Source: an uncultured Saprospiraceae bacterium (GTDB lineage: Bacteria > Bacteroidota > Bacteroidia > Chitinophagales > Saprospiraceae). From it: a DNA stretch of 64,000 nt. The translations under genes and the position numbers were made by a program. Under the pieces are notes generated by a model. It saw nothing but the letters and a program-made list of their open reading frames with translations, was not told the DNA's origin and did not search any database. Of this stretch, positions 11,101 to 17,743 are shown one piece after another; the stretch's first letter is position 1; each line of letters starts with the position of its first letter. Where the stretch lies: the NCBI GenBank assembly GCA_937928575.1, contig CALFWW010000037.1, positions 1 to 64,000 of the forward strand, read 5' to 3'.

Positions 11101-11624
11101 TGGATCTAGGAGTTGATACGCTGATTTCAATTGGAGATAGTATTCGACTATTGCCGGTGACCAATGGATTTGTGGACACCTTTATGTGGAGTCAGGATCA
11201 GCTGTTGCCATGTCCTACCTGTTTTAGTCAAGTGGTTTATCCATTTACCTCGACTGTTTATCAGTTGACAATCATAGATCCTAATGGTTGTCAGACTACC
11301 GATGATATTATTATTAGAGTAGATGATCAGCGACCAGTTTATATTCCAAACTTATTCCATCCAAATGGTGATGGCAAGAATGATATGTTTACAGTTTATG
11401 GAGGTCATGTAGTCGAAGAAGTTGTTGCTATGAAGGTTTATGATCGATGGGGAGAACAAATGCATGCTTCAGGTGGTTATCCACCAAATGACGAAAGCTA
11501 TGGATGGGATGGTACATTTAAAGGAAGAATGATGAATCCGAACGTATATATCTATGTAGTCGAAATCAGATTTACGGATGGTACTACCAAGATGTATAAA
11601 GGGGATGTTAGTATTATCAGATAA
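5151..11624 (+). CDS. T9SS type B surface protein, 2157 aa
   Basis: Starts at ATG 5151 with a clear signal peptide (MNLKSLLTIGAFLLAYAFTYA, cleaved before QPAND). Residues about 22-160 and 175-310 resemble two beta-sandwich modules of the PPC-like type (GGDVWFKF, then YSG and LICDD motifs), related to the N terminus of the 49096 protein. Ig/PKD-like modules follow. Residues about 908-1825 hold three full ~279-aa repeats and part of a fourth. SprB-like repeats come next (PPYTYTWSSG, GVYYVTISDANGC), and residues about 2062-2157 are a CHU_C type B sorting domain (HPNGDGKNDMF, VYDRWGEQM, YGWDG, VSIIR). The role is export by T9SS and surface display; the binding partner is unknown. Unlike the other type B genes here, it lacks a Big_9-type domain before the CTD. 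A sigma-54-like site lies about 150 nt upstream. Confidence 0.92.
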   Translation: MNLKSLLTIGAFLLAYAFTYAQPANDDPCNAALLSVESTCAFQSFTNVNATSASGLTDPSCGSYMGGDVWFKFDMPLNGKDVLIDLGENGGIANAAMAVYSGPDCSNLTELICDDNSGLGLMPQLTVDNGCTNSNGGITYWIRVWEFENDIAGTFDICTYVAAPNAPIVGCGSFLPPANTCCDAVITSLCEIDGYCSSSANAYTVTATENVPFCAVIENNSWISFIANSPNIELEFLVSNCAFDFGIQAQLFETTDCSNFTIASTCFNPGPGASLDGSLIADNLVPGNTYYLMVDGWASDNCDYTIYVKDLSPEVEVTTIPSTICAGQTTQLNAEIYGTGNYTFSWTPTANLSDPTISNPVASPTVTTTYSVAITGLCEAITTYDVTISVDPDVPTNLMVVGQGIVCDSDLNQSYTLTGDNLVTNNWTVTGGSIVGPTDGTTVNVNWNSAGGTICVDASNGCGSAPQECVVVSVSPEPSISMASPVTGCSDPGIDLNTITVNDANNSIGLVTFYDNVADANAGTPELASATVTTSGTYWVRKESAPSCYDVASVDLVIEEPDISVVDPTAVCAPNTVDLSSAFVSDANGLSGTKQYYPTLADAENITNELTSTIVSTTGAYWVRFTTSSGCSDIAQINATIDDTPSLSAMEASFCEGEGIDLATIAYTDVNNTTITNELYYDNYTLAITGLPGFALANTEVQDSGYYYLVAETAAGCSDILALHAVFAQNPEGSLSAATDLCVGDSIYLSFNLSGTPPFDVEYSDGTSTYNLTGINNGHVEAIEVNTTTTFTLTSFTNGNCQGVITNGAVTANVSNSANANLTGDASICLGGTTDIIFNVDAPGLFDLVISDGTLLDTMENIADGFAYTVSPSVNTTYNVVNVFDNNYPSCDVNYSGSVNVSVNTASDTTSVQFICNNTNTQYQVVIDIEGGDPSSYVVNGDPGTLVGSQFTSDLINSGAPYSFVVTDAANCNPVTVAGSYECGCATDAGEMIINAGEYCPGDLILITHNNQQVLDSDDAFGYIMHDSADASIGNVVASNNSGAFTFDSNTMTYGTQYYISSVAANDDGTGMPVLDIILDPCLSVAPGTPITFLRPSEATLSGNQTLCSGDAATLTLNYDAPISIDIVIFDGTDYDTIANVADGYQFQVTPNTMTTYSITEALTTDPFYCPIDVNGTAVVNINAAPDTTSVDFICSNTGTQYQVIIDIAGGDPSSYVVNGDPGTLVGGQFTSAFLNSNAPYAFEITDINNCAPVSVTGIYECACSTYAGEMNLDPLEYCDGGVVSVSHNNQQVLDGNDAFGFVMHDSPTATLGNIIATNISGAFTFDSNSMNYGTIYYISAVAADDDGNSFPVLDINSDPCLSVTLGTPVTFLRSSEVILSGGETLCMGDTAILSLSYNAPINIDIVVFDGTDYDTIFNVGDGDQFEVYPTMTSTYTLSEAITSDAAYCDIDVSGSAVVTTIARAIPDNVQLICDATNTQFQVIFNIIGGNAGGYTVTGDPGNLDLATSTFTSSWYPNNSNYTFTVTDGQGCPPYELSGSHFCECTTDAGTVSSSDEVLCEGNPYLIYYNNDGTLDGDDVLGFVLHDGTATSIGNPIMTNLNGIFNYDPVLVYGQTYYVTAVVSNDDGTGFPNLDENVDPCFSATDGLPITYYPSVMAGISAPDSICSNEPIPVTFHFDGTGLYNVEFFDGTSVITLENLLDGYVQSFDYTSDVQFYLESVSTANCEGTLDPTATTVDIEVFETAAPIDIDVICLMDTAYIITFDIVGGDESTMFVTGDAGTLTGRTFISDPIVNNTPYSFTINDGSICAPVDVVGIHNCSCDPTMAPFINVNNQLTCTNQVNGAIEVIHPNNGGVPPYTYTWSSGASDKSLEDIGPGVYYVTISDANGCSVIDSIEFMAPDPIEAEALALMPSCPGEDDGSITFENITGGSGNYTIEVDGGFNLSDKEYIGFSAGSFTATITDDSGCSWNQEIVIEEPEELLLDLGVDTLISIGDSIRLLPVTNGFVDTFMWSQDQLLPCPTCFSQVVYPFTSTVYQLTIIDPNGCQTTDDIIIRVDDQRPVYIPNLFHPNGDGKNDMFTVYGGHVVEEVVAMKVYDRWGEQMHASGGYPPNDESYGWDGTFKGRMMNPNVYIYVVEIRFTDGTTKMYKGDVSIIR
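7872..10620 (+). repeat. ~837-bp in-frame repeats (3 full copies plus partial)
   Basis: Within the 5151 gene the block starting near the Val codons at 7884, 8721, 9558 and 10398 recurs with periods of 837, 837 and 840 bp (279, 279, 280 codons). Each unit carries a FIC motif, a GGDPSSYVVNGDPGTL-like stretch, a C.C..DAGEM-type double-Cys segment, and a segment around DD(A/V)(F/L)G(F/Y)(V/I)(M/L)HD with later P.LD...DPC. The fourth copy is truncated after its first third. Copies are diverged at DNA level, so they are older than the 243-bp array. Confidence 0.85.
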
Positions 11625-11946
11625 GAAAAGGACATTTTACAAGTAAATTTCTGCCTTTTGAGACATTTCAAAGGTAGAAAAAGGGCATAAATTAACCCAA
11701 ACTACTAAATTGCCGATACAAATTAAGTAAATTAATTATTTGATTTTCGGACAGTAATTTGGTTAGTTTGGATTCCCTTGATAAGGCATATATTAGTAGA
11801 ATATAAAATAAGAAATCGGGATTTCAACCTGCTACTGTTTTGAGCTAAAATTGAATAATTTGAACTCATATCTCAATTCTCAAAGAAGCAAGGGTGAATT
11901 TTCTCCTAACATTCTGCATTTGCAGGTGTTAGGGGATCCCAGCTTT
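11625..11946. other. Convergent intergenic region
   Basis: 322 nt between the 3' ends of the 5151 gene (+) and cmk (-). It contains two inverted repeats: 11651-11677 (8-bp stem with one G-U pair, probably the end of the + strand gene) and 11903-11935 (listed separately). No ORF of note and no RNA gene were seen. Confidence 0.6.
11903..11935 (-). terminator. Hairpin just after cmk, possible terminator
   Basis: Two nested perfect arms, CCTAACA with TGTTAGG and CTGCA with TGCAG, form a long hairpin that begins 12 nt after the cmk stop codon on the minus strand. There is no good U-tract after it, so this is a weak intrinsic terminator or an mRNA 3'-end hairpin. Confidence 0.5.
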
Positions 11947-12630
11947 TTAGCAGCTTTTGGCTAATATTTTGGACATTGCCAGCTGTTTTACACGCTCCAA
12001 TTGCTTCTCCTTATCCATTTCCGAATTATCAATTAAAATAGCATCATCGGCTAGTTTTAAAGGGCTATCCAATCTGGTAGAATCGATGTGGTCTCTATGA
12101 TTCAAATTCTTTTGAACCGTCTCATAATCGACCGTTAGTCCTTTCTGATGCAATTCATCAAAACGACGTTTGGTACGTACTTCTATACTGGCAGTAAGAA
12201 AAATTTTCAGCTCAGCAGCTGGAAATACGACGGTTCCAATATCTCTCCCATCCATCACCAAACCTTTGTCAATTCCCATTTCCTGTTGCTCTCTTACCAG
12301 CACTTTTCTGACGATGGAAATTTCTGCAACTTCACTTACTTTATTTGAAACATACATTTCTCTGATATCAAATTCAACATCCTTGTCATTAAGAAAAGTA
12401 TGGGTTAAGTCGCCACTTTTTTGAAATCGAATATGGATATCCTTCAAGGATTTTTCAACCTGATCCAAGTTATTTAAGTCGATATTATTTTGTAGGAAAT
12501 ACAAAGTTACTGCCCGGTACATAGCGCCAGTATCAACATAGATATAGTCTAAATCCTTAGCAAGAGATTTGGCTAAAGTACTTTTACCACAGGAGGAGTG
12601 GCCGTCAATCGCGATTATTATTTTCTTCAA
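11947..12630 (-). CDS. cmk: Cytidylate kinase
   Basis: A 227-aa protein that transfers phosphate from ATP to CMP/dCMP in cytoplasmic pyrimidine nucleotide metabolism. The N terminus carries the P-loop GHSSCGKST at residues 10-18, followed by DTGAMYRA, the conserved nucleotide-monophosphate-binding segment of Cmk. MDGRDIGTVVFP at about 146-157 is the family signature, and RRFDEL falls in the lid region. Length matches the family. The start is a TTG at 12630: the only nearby ATG (12633-12635) is out of frame and meets a stop after one codon, and no in-frame ATG exists before the upstream stop. The family N terminus begins just like this (MKKIIIAIDG). It lies 34 nt after the 12665-14176 gene on the same strand and is probably co-transcribed with it. 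Confidence 0.95.
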   Translation of the reverse strand: MKKIIIAIDGHSSCGKSTLAKSLAKDLDYIYVDTGAMYRAVTLYFLQNNIDLNNLDQVEKSLKDIHIRFQKSGDLTHTFLNDKDVEFDIREMYVSNKVSEVAEISIVRKVLVREQQEMGIDKGLVMDGRDIGTVVFPAAELKIFLTASIEVRTKRRFDELHQKGLTVDYETVQKNLNHRDHIDSTRLDSPLKLADDAILIDNSEMDKEKQLERVKQLAMSKILAKSC

Positions 12631-12664
12631 GGCATGTTTATTATGGCCTAAAGATAATCACTAT

Positions 12665-14176
12665 TTATTTAAGTCTGCTTAAAATGAGGTTCCACAATTT
12701 TTCATAAGGAATTACTTCAAACTGATGTATCGCTCCACTATAAAAGAAAGGAGTCTCCACAAGCTTGTTGTAATACTTTTCTATCATACCCAAATTCTCG
12801 ATTTTATAATCGGATTTAGCCAATTGTTGCAACAATCTTATAAATTGAATAGCTCTATGATATTCTTCTTTTTTCAGTTGGCGATTCGCATATCCTTTCA
12901 ATCGATCAATTCGCTCTGCTACCGCATTATAACTCTTCTTTTCTAGTAAAAATAGAATTTGTGCGATCACCATTAAGACTGTAAAAATTCGTTGCTCTTT
13001 CGGATATAAAATTGAATCATTTAAAAAACGAGAAAGTCTAAATGTCTTCTTTTGTTGAGCAGCAAGAACTGGGTTGTCACTTCCCACACTTTCAATAATG
13101 AAGTTCAAATAAACTTCAAATATTTTCCATTTCTCTTTCGTAACACCAGATAATTTCTTGAATTTGGACTTGCTGGTCGCTTCATTGTAAATCGCAATTG
13201 CATTGACATAGTTGTCTGTATGAATTGCAAGTAAAAGATAATACTCCATGAAGGTGTACCAAGTCTCACTTCCTGTTGGGAATGAATGCAAACATTTTTC
13301 TGCATTGATTTTACCATTTTTCCAATCGGATAAGTGAAGATGAGCTGACATCTTTTTTAATTGGAAAGTAGCTAATTTATCACTCTGATAGTAGAGTGGA
13401 TTCTCCTCAATATATTTTTCAGCTTTAGCAGTAACTTCCAACATCGCTTCAAAATCTCTCAACATTTCATAACGATATGCCCACACCAAATACATGTTGT
13501 AAATAACAATTGGTGAATCATAAATTTCTGAAAGTCCAACTAGCGCATCGCAATAGGTATCAATCCGCTCTTTTAGATCAGACTGTTGCATTGGTACTTT
13601 GTAGTAATTCATGATGACTCGTTGGTACAATTCCTCTGAACGGATTTCTGCATCCAGTACATTCTGAAATTGCTTGGAGTAAGCATCGTACTCTTCGTAG
13701 TTTTTTTCATCTCCATTTTCCGCTGCGTACTTTCTGAGAATTCTAGAGCAGTTTACAATTACATCTGCAAATTTATATTTCAAGGCTGTTGTCAATATTT
13801 GACGTGCTAGTGCAGCAGCAGTATGAGGTGCATTGTTACTGAGTAATATTTTTACCAAGGTCCAATCCTTGTTGGAGGAGTAGTAAGCACGATCGTAATT
13901 GGAAGTAGAAGGTAAATTAACATCTAAAAAGAAAAGGGTATTGAGTAGCCTCTTTCTAAATCGAGATTTGAGCTGCCGATATTTGTCATCAGTTGGGCTA
14001 CAGCTATAAAGAAAAGAAGCAGCATCTCTATCATTCTTGAATTTGCCAGCCATCAATGCTTCATAGAAGTCATTGAATTTACTGTTTTTGTGTTTCAAGG
14101 AATGGTCGTCGAAGATTTCAATTTTACGTACTTTTTTCTTTGTGACGATCTTGGAAATCTCAATTAGGTTTTTCAT
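12665..14176 (-). CDS. Uncharacterised helical-repeat protein, ~503 aa
   Basis: No family was recognised. The sequence lacks a signal peptide and membrane segments, is rich in Lys, Leu, Tyr and Phe, and shows the regular amphipathic helices of TPR-like proteins (for example the stretch around EAMLEVTAKAEKYIEENP and the later KNGKINAEKCL). A cytoplasmic scaffold role is likely but unproven. The ATG at 14176 (MKNLIEISKIV) is chosen over an in-frame TTG at 14236, because a good Bacteroidota promoter occupies 14206-14237 and the TTG falls inside its -33 element. It is followed at 34 nt by cmk, with which it probably forms an operon. Confidence 0.8.
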   Translation of the reverse strand: MKNLIEISKIVTKKKVRKIEIFDDHSLKHKNSKFNDFYEALMAGKFKNDRDAASFLYSCSPTDDKYRQLKSRFRKRLLNTLFFLDVNLPSTSNYDRAYYSSNKDWTLVKILLSNNAPHTAAALARQILTTALKYKFADVIVNCSRILRKYAAENGDEKNYEEYDAYSKQFQNVLDAEIRSEELYQRVIMNYYKVPMQQSDLKERIDTYCDALVGLSEIYDSPIVIYNMYLVWAYRYEMLRDFEAMLEVTAKAEKYIEENPLYYQSDKLATFQLKKMSAHLHLSDWKNGKINAEKCLHSFPTGSETWYTFMEYYLLLAIHTDNYVNAIAIYNEATSKSKFKKLSGVTKEKWKIFEVYLNFIIESVGSDNPVLAAQQKKTFRLSRFLNDSILYPKEQRIFTVLMVIAQILFLLEKKSYNAVAERIDRLKGYANRQLKKEEYHRAIQFIRLLQQLAKSDYKIENLGMIEKYYNKLVETPFFYSGAIHQFEVIPYEKLWNLILSRLK

Positions 14177-14205
14177 TCGGTGGATATTATTAAAAAAACT
14201 ACCCC

Positions 14206-14237
14206 TAAATTTACCATATTCAAATACTAAAGTCAAA
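14206..14237 (-). promoter_or_regulatory. Bacteroidota-type promoter for the 503-aa gene
   Basis: On the minus strand: TTTG (14237-14234), 20 nt, then TAAATTTA (14213-14206), seven of eight matches to the -7 consensus TAnnTTTG with canonical spacing. The start codon at 14176 would follow a leader of roughly 25 nt. Supports starting the gene at 14176. Confidence 0.6.
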
Positions 14238-14436
14238 TTTTTAATGTCACATAATCTAGGGTTGACAAGGAATGAAGAGCCTTAGTTTTATCTAAACCAA
14301 TAGCTTATGGAGTAGATAAATCAATTAAAATATTATGTATAAATATCAGATAGACAAATTTCTGTACTAAAATTGCTTTATTCGAAAGATGAAAATATTT
14401 TGAGATTGGATTTATTACTTTGCTTTGGAGATAGAG

Positions 14437-14517
14437 ATGTTGGCTCGTTTATTAGGATTGATTCTATATTTGGGTGAAAGTAGTGTGACGTTAGTTTTTG
14501 CTATAAAACAGAATTGA
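14437..14517 (+). CDS. Possible 26-aa hydrophobic peptide
   Basis: ATG at 14437 opens a 26-codon frame starting MLARLLGLILYLGES and ending at TGA 14517, only 7 nt before a strong terminator that has a T-tract on this strand. Hydrophobic content is high at the N terminus. A promoter is not clear (a TACTTTG sequence lies just upstream). Could equally be part of a small RNA or chance. Confidence 0.2.
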   Translation: MLARLLGLILYLGESSVTLVFAIKQN

Positions 14518-14524
14518 AAAATAC

Positions 14525-14561
14525 AAAAAACGGTTTTGAGTATTACTCAAAACCGTTTTTT
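14525..14561. terminator. Bidirectional intrinsic terminator
   Basis: Perfect 10-bp GC-containing stem CGGTTTTGAG / CTCAAAACCG with loop TATTA, extended by A6 on one side and T6 on the other, so both strands show a hairpin plus U-tract. On the minus strand it ends the DUF2795 gene (stop at 14587). Confidence 0.9.
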
Positions 14562-14586
14562 CTAACTTGGTCAATATTAATATTAT

Positions 14587-14808
14587 CTAATATTCATCTT
14601 CATTAAATAGAAAGTCGTCTTTACGTGGAAAATCTGGCCAAATATCTTCCATGGTTTCATAAATTTCACCTTCATCCTCCATTTGTTGGAGGTTTTCAAT
14701 CACCTCCAATGGGGCGCCTGATCTGATGGCAAAATCAATTAAGTCGTCTCTAGTTGCTGGCCAAGGTGCCTCTTCTAAATGATGGGCTAATTCTAAGGTC
14801 CAATACAT
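14587..14808 (-). CDS. DUF2795 family small acidic protein
   Basis: A 73-aa, strongly acidic cytoplasmic protein starting MYWTLELAHHLEEAPWPAT and ending FNEDEY. The opening, the APWPAT-RDDLIDFAIRSGAP stretch and the DIWPDFP motif match the small DUF2795 proteins that are widespread in Bacteroidota. The function of the family is unknown; recognition is from memory of the family. Length is as expected. It stands alone: its own promoter is at 14899-14930 (leader about 85 nt) and a strong terminator follows 26 nt after the stop. Confidence 0.88.
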   Translation of the reverse strand: MYWTLELAHHLEEAPWPATRDDLIDFAIRSGAPLEVIENLQQMEDEGEIYETMEDIWPDFPRKDDFLFNEDEY

Positions 14809-15155
14809 GAGTACAGTTTAAAATTTTAATAAAATAGTTCTTTCTTCACAAATTCTTCGCTAACAATCAACACGTGAATAAAACCTCCTAATTTGCGGCA
14901 AATGTAATAAACTTAAACAAAGTATTCAAAGCTTATTGACTATGCCTCTGATTTTCAAAATTTACACCAATTTCGCGTGCATTTTTACGCCGAATATATT
15001 GGTAATAAAGTCCTATAATCTGTTGAAAATAAAGATTTTACGCTATAATTCTATAACAATTATAAATGTGTTCATCATAGCTCACAACGGAATAAGTAAA
15101 GCAAAAATTCCATTATTGCAAGCGTAAACTGAAAAAAAACTAAAATATTTAGAAA
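14809..15155. other. Intergenic region with DUF2795 promoter
   Basis: 347 nt. Apart from the promoter at 14899-14930 nothing is recognised. The stretch 14931-15155 is AT-rich, without a clear terminator for the 15156-16352 gene and without a credible gene. Confidence 0.6.
14899..14930 (-). promoter_or_regulatory. Bacteroidota consensus promoter for DUF2795 gene
   Basis: Minus strand TTTG (14930-14927), exactly 20 nt, then TACATTTG (14906-14899), a perfect match to TTTG-N20-TAnnTTTG of the primary Bacteroidota sigma factor. Confidence 0.8.
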
Positions 15156-16352
15156 TTACTCCTTGTATGTACCCATTACTTCGACATCTGTAGTTGAAAA
15201 GGCGGTAGGAAATTTACCAATATCATGGGAATTATTAGGACCCGTAGGATCACAGATATAATATGGTCGTCCAGCATAATCAATTGCTTTGCCTAGCGCT
15301 TCATCGGTAGCAACGGCAATAGTAGACTTCGTATCATCCATATAAACTAAAACCAACATAGGAAGATCCAACAATTCCTTCACCAATTGATAATATAAAG
15401 CGACTCGATCTTCATGGTCTGAAAATTCGCTAATCAATACTTCGTCCGCTATCATTGGTAAATTAATATCTGAGTAGGAATGGTCCCATTTGTATTCAAA
15501 AGATCGGGTAAAAGCTGCTAAAAATTCAAGTGATTCCTTTTGATCTAATTTAGATAAGTGTGCTCTCAATTGTGGCAATAATATCTTTTTAGAATAATCT
15601 GACATTGGCGCTTCAATGTAATTAATCTCATTTATTCGAGGATAACTTGCCATCATTTCTTTTATGGAGTGATTGACTTTTGTGTCTATATGATACAGCT
15701 GATCATTAAATTTAAAACTAATTCGCTTATCAATAATATTCCCTTTGAAAGTAGGGATGTGTTCTAGTTTCATATTCATTCCTTTACCTCCTTTATTCCA
15801 ATACAACTCTGTATCGTTCATCCAAGAACCACCCATTGAAATATTGGTTTTAATGGAAGTGACATTGATAAAAGTGGTGCTTTCAGGACGAATAATAGGT
15901 ACACCAAATACCATGTCATTAGATTTGACGAATAGAAATAAGTATTTTAATCCAACAGTACTTATACGGATGTCATAGCCAGATTTGGCCATTAAAAAAG
16001 CAACTGTTAACGTTTGAATATTTTCATCTTTATTTGCAAATATATCAGCAACAGTAGCGTGCATTAATTCAAAAAATAACCAATCATTTAATCGAAGTTC
16101 TTTACGATGGGATTCCAAATCATCTAATAACGTTTGATAATCGGTCTCTTCCATTTCTTCTTTAAAGTGTTCGATACACTTGACTTTTATACACGATCTG
16201 AATTTGACCAACATATTGCTATTATACTTCACATCAATTTCTTGTGAGAAAAAATCAACGGATTTTGATTGGATATCCCCTTCGTAAGTTCCTGCAAATA
16301 AAGAAACTACGCTTAATAAAAATGCAAATAGACCGACTGTAATTCTATACAT
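15156..16352 (-). CDS. Secreted transglutaminase-like protein, catalytic Cys lost
   Basis: A 398-aa protein with a signal peptide (MYRITVGLFAFLLSVVSLFAG). The ATG at 16352 is chosen because a longer in-frame start at 16424 would lie inside the queA terminator. The body resembles a Bacteroidota family of transglutaminase-like envelope proteins: NIQTLTVAFLMAKSGYDIRI matches the segment before the core, HEDRVALYYQLVKELL matches the segment that normally reads CEDR, and YYICDPTGP matches the Asp segment. Here residue 313 is His instead of the catalytic Cys, and the usual GH segment is replaced by DDTKSTIAV, so two of the three triad residues are missing. It is likely a non-enzymatic relative with a periplasmic binding or scaffold role. 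The assignment rests on motif recall. Confidence 0.6.
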   Translation of the reverse strand: MYRITVGLFAFLLSVVSLFAGTYEGDIQSKSVDFFSQEIDVKYNSNMLVKFRSCIKVKCIEHFKEEMEETDYQTLLDDLESHRKELRLNDWLFFELMHATVADIFANKDENIQTLTVAFLMAKSGYDIRISTVGLKYLFLFVKSNDMVFGVPIIRPESTTFINVTSIKTNISMGGSWMNDTELYWNKGGKGMNMKLEHIPTFKGNIIDKRISFKFNDQLYHIDTKVNHSIKEMMASYPRINEINYIEAPMSDYSKKILLPQLRAHLSKLDQKESLEFLAAFTRSFEYKWDHSYSDINLPMIADEVLISEFSDHEDRVALYYQLVKELLDLPMLVLVYMDDTKSTIAVATDEALGKAIDYAGRPYYICDPTGPNNSHDIGKFPTAFSTTDVEVMGTYKE

Positions 16353-16411
16353 TGAATGTGCCTTTAAATTAGTAAGATATGTAGTATGCGGGAAGAGTAA
16401 ACAAGATACAT

Positions 16412-16440
16412 AAAAAAAGGCCAAGAGTCGCCTCTTGACC
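16412..16440 (-). terminator. queA intrinsic terminator
   Basis: On the minus strand GGTCAAGAG / CTCTTGGCC form a 9-bp stem (one U-G pair) with loop GCGA, directly followed by seven T. It lies 46 nt after the queA stop codon. Confidence 0.88.
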
Positions 16441-16485
16441 TAAAATTACCTTTTGATACTATTTATTGCATGGTAGAAAATTGTA

Positions 16486-17547
16486 TTATACAATCAGCAT
16501 TGCATCACCATAACTATAAAAATTATATTTTTCTTTAACAGCTTGTTCGTACGCTTCCATGATTAAATCAAACCCACCAAAAGCTGCTACCATTATTAGT
16601 AAGCTGGATTTTGGTAAGTGGAAATTAGTTATCATCATATCTGCAATACTAAATTCATAAGGAGGGAAAATAAATTTATTGGTCCATCCTTCTGCTTTTT
16701 TCAAAACTCCTTTGGCAGAGACTGCAGATTCAATCGATCTCATAGAAGTAGTTCCAACAGAACATACACGCTTTTTGTTGGCAATAGATTTGTTAACGAG
16801 TTCTGCACTTTCTTGTGGAATTCTGAAGTATTCAGCATCCATCTTGTGTTTGGATAAATCTTCAACTTCTATATTTCTGAAAGTACCTAGACCAACGTGA
16901 AGTGTTACTTCAGCAAATCCAACACCTTTAATTTCCAAACGTTTATTCAACTCCTCCGTAAAGTGCATACCCGCAGTAGGAGCTGCAACCGCACCCATTT
17001 CTTTTGCATAAATAGTCTGATATCTTTCAGTGTCTATTGGCTCAACTTCACGATTGATATAAGCTGGGAGCGGTGTGTTCCCTAATATGTGAAGTTGCTT
17101 GTTGAATGCTTCTTCATCATCATCAAATAAGAATCGAATGGTTCTTCCTCTTGAAGTCGTATTATCAACAACTTCTGCAACTAGTAAAGTCTCCCCATCT
17201 TTATCAAAATACAATTTGTTACCAACTCTGATTTTTCTCGCTGGATCCACCAATACATCCCAAAGTCGCATTTCATTATTCAATTCTCTTAGCAAGAATA
17301 CTTCGATCTTTGCACCAGTCTTTTCCTTCGTACCAAATAATCTTGCAGGAAAAACCTTTGTATTATTTCTGATAATGACATCACCATCACTGAAGTACTC
17401 CAAAATATCTTTGAATACTTTATGTTCGATTTCTCCCGTCTTTTTGTTGATAACCATCAACCTAGATTCATCCCGTACTTTGTTAGGATATTGAGAAATT
17501 AATTTTTCCGGTAGTTCAAAGTTAAAATGTGAGAGTTTCGTCCGCAT
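16486..17547 (-). CDS. queA: S-adenosylmethionine:tRNA ribosyltransferase-isomerase
   Basis: A 353-aa cytoplasmic enzyme that transfers and isomerises the ribosyl part of AdoMet onto preQ1 in tRNA, forming epoxyqueuosine. The N-terminal segment has [10 protein letters not shown] and RDESRLMV, followed by [16 protein letters not shown]. The central part has [11 protein letters not shown] near residue 172 and [10 protein letters not shown]. The C-terminal part has [10 protein letters not shown] and [16 protein letters not shown]. All are QueA signatures and the length is normal. ATG 17547 fits the family N terminus. A promoter with TATCTTTG lies at 17574-17581 and a strong terminator follows. 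No other queuosine genes are in the window. Confidence 0.97.
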   Translation of the reverse strand: MRTKLSHFNFELPEKLISQYPNKVRDESRLMVINKKTGEIEHKVFKDILEYFSDGDVIIRNNTKVFPARLFGTKEKTGAKIEVFLLRELNNEMRLWDVLVDPARKIRVGNKLYFDKDGETLLVAEVVDNTTSRGRTIRFLFDDDEEAFNKQLHILGNTPLPAYINREVEPIDTERYQTIYAKEMGAVAAPTAGMHFTEELNKRLEIKGVGFAEVTLHVGLGTFRNIEVEDLSKHKMDAEYFRIPQESAELVNKSIANKKRVCSVGTTSMRSIESAVSAKGVLKKAEGWTNKFIFPPYEFSIADMMITNFHLPKSSLLIMVAAFGGFDLIMEAYEQAVKEKYNFYSYGDAMLIV

Positions 17548-17573
17548 AGTTATATTGGTTTAAAAAATGTCCG

Positions 17574-17581
17574 CAAAGATA
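17574..17581 (-). promoter_or_regulatory. queA -7 element
   Basis: Minus strand TATCTTTG, a perfect TAnnTTTG, about 26 nt before the queA ATG. The -33 element upstream is weak (TTTC), so spacing is uncertain. Confidence 0.55.
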
Positions 17582-17743
17582 ATAATTCTACTAAGAAATA
17601 TGTGAAACTACCGCTAAGTAACTCGAAGTATCCATAAACGCCTAATTAGCAGAGCTTTTTGATACTTTAATCGAATCATTTAGGGCAATCTCAATGTTTA
17701 GTTTAACTTTAAACCCTATTAGAATAGTTCCTCAGATTACGAA

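Larger units (their letters stand above)
14238..14586. other. Divergent/convergent spacer with terminator and a tiny ORF
   Basis: 349 nt upstream of the 503-aa gene and downstream of the DUF2795 gene. It holds a 26-codon + strand ORF at 14437-14517 and a bidirectional terminator at 14525-14561. Nothing else is recognised. Confidence 0.6.

Noticed and set aside
14177-14236. N-terminal extension of the 503-aa gene from a TTG at 14236
   Set aside because: The TTG lies in the -33 element of a promoter whose -7 element is inside the extension.
16353-16424. Upstream start for the transglutaminase-like gene at 16424
   Set aside because: It falls in the queA terminator hairpin and would bury the signal peptide behind 24 extra residues.
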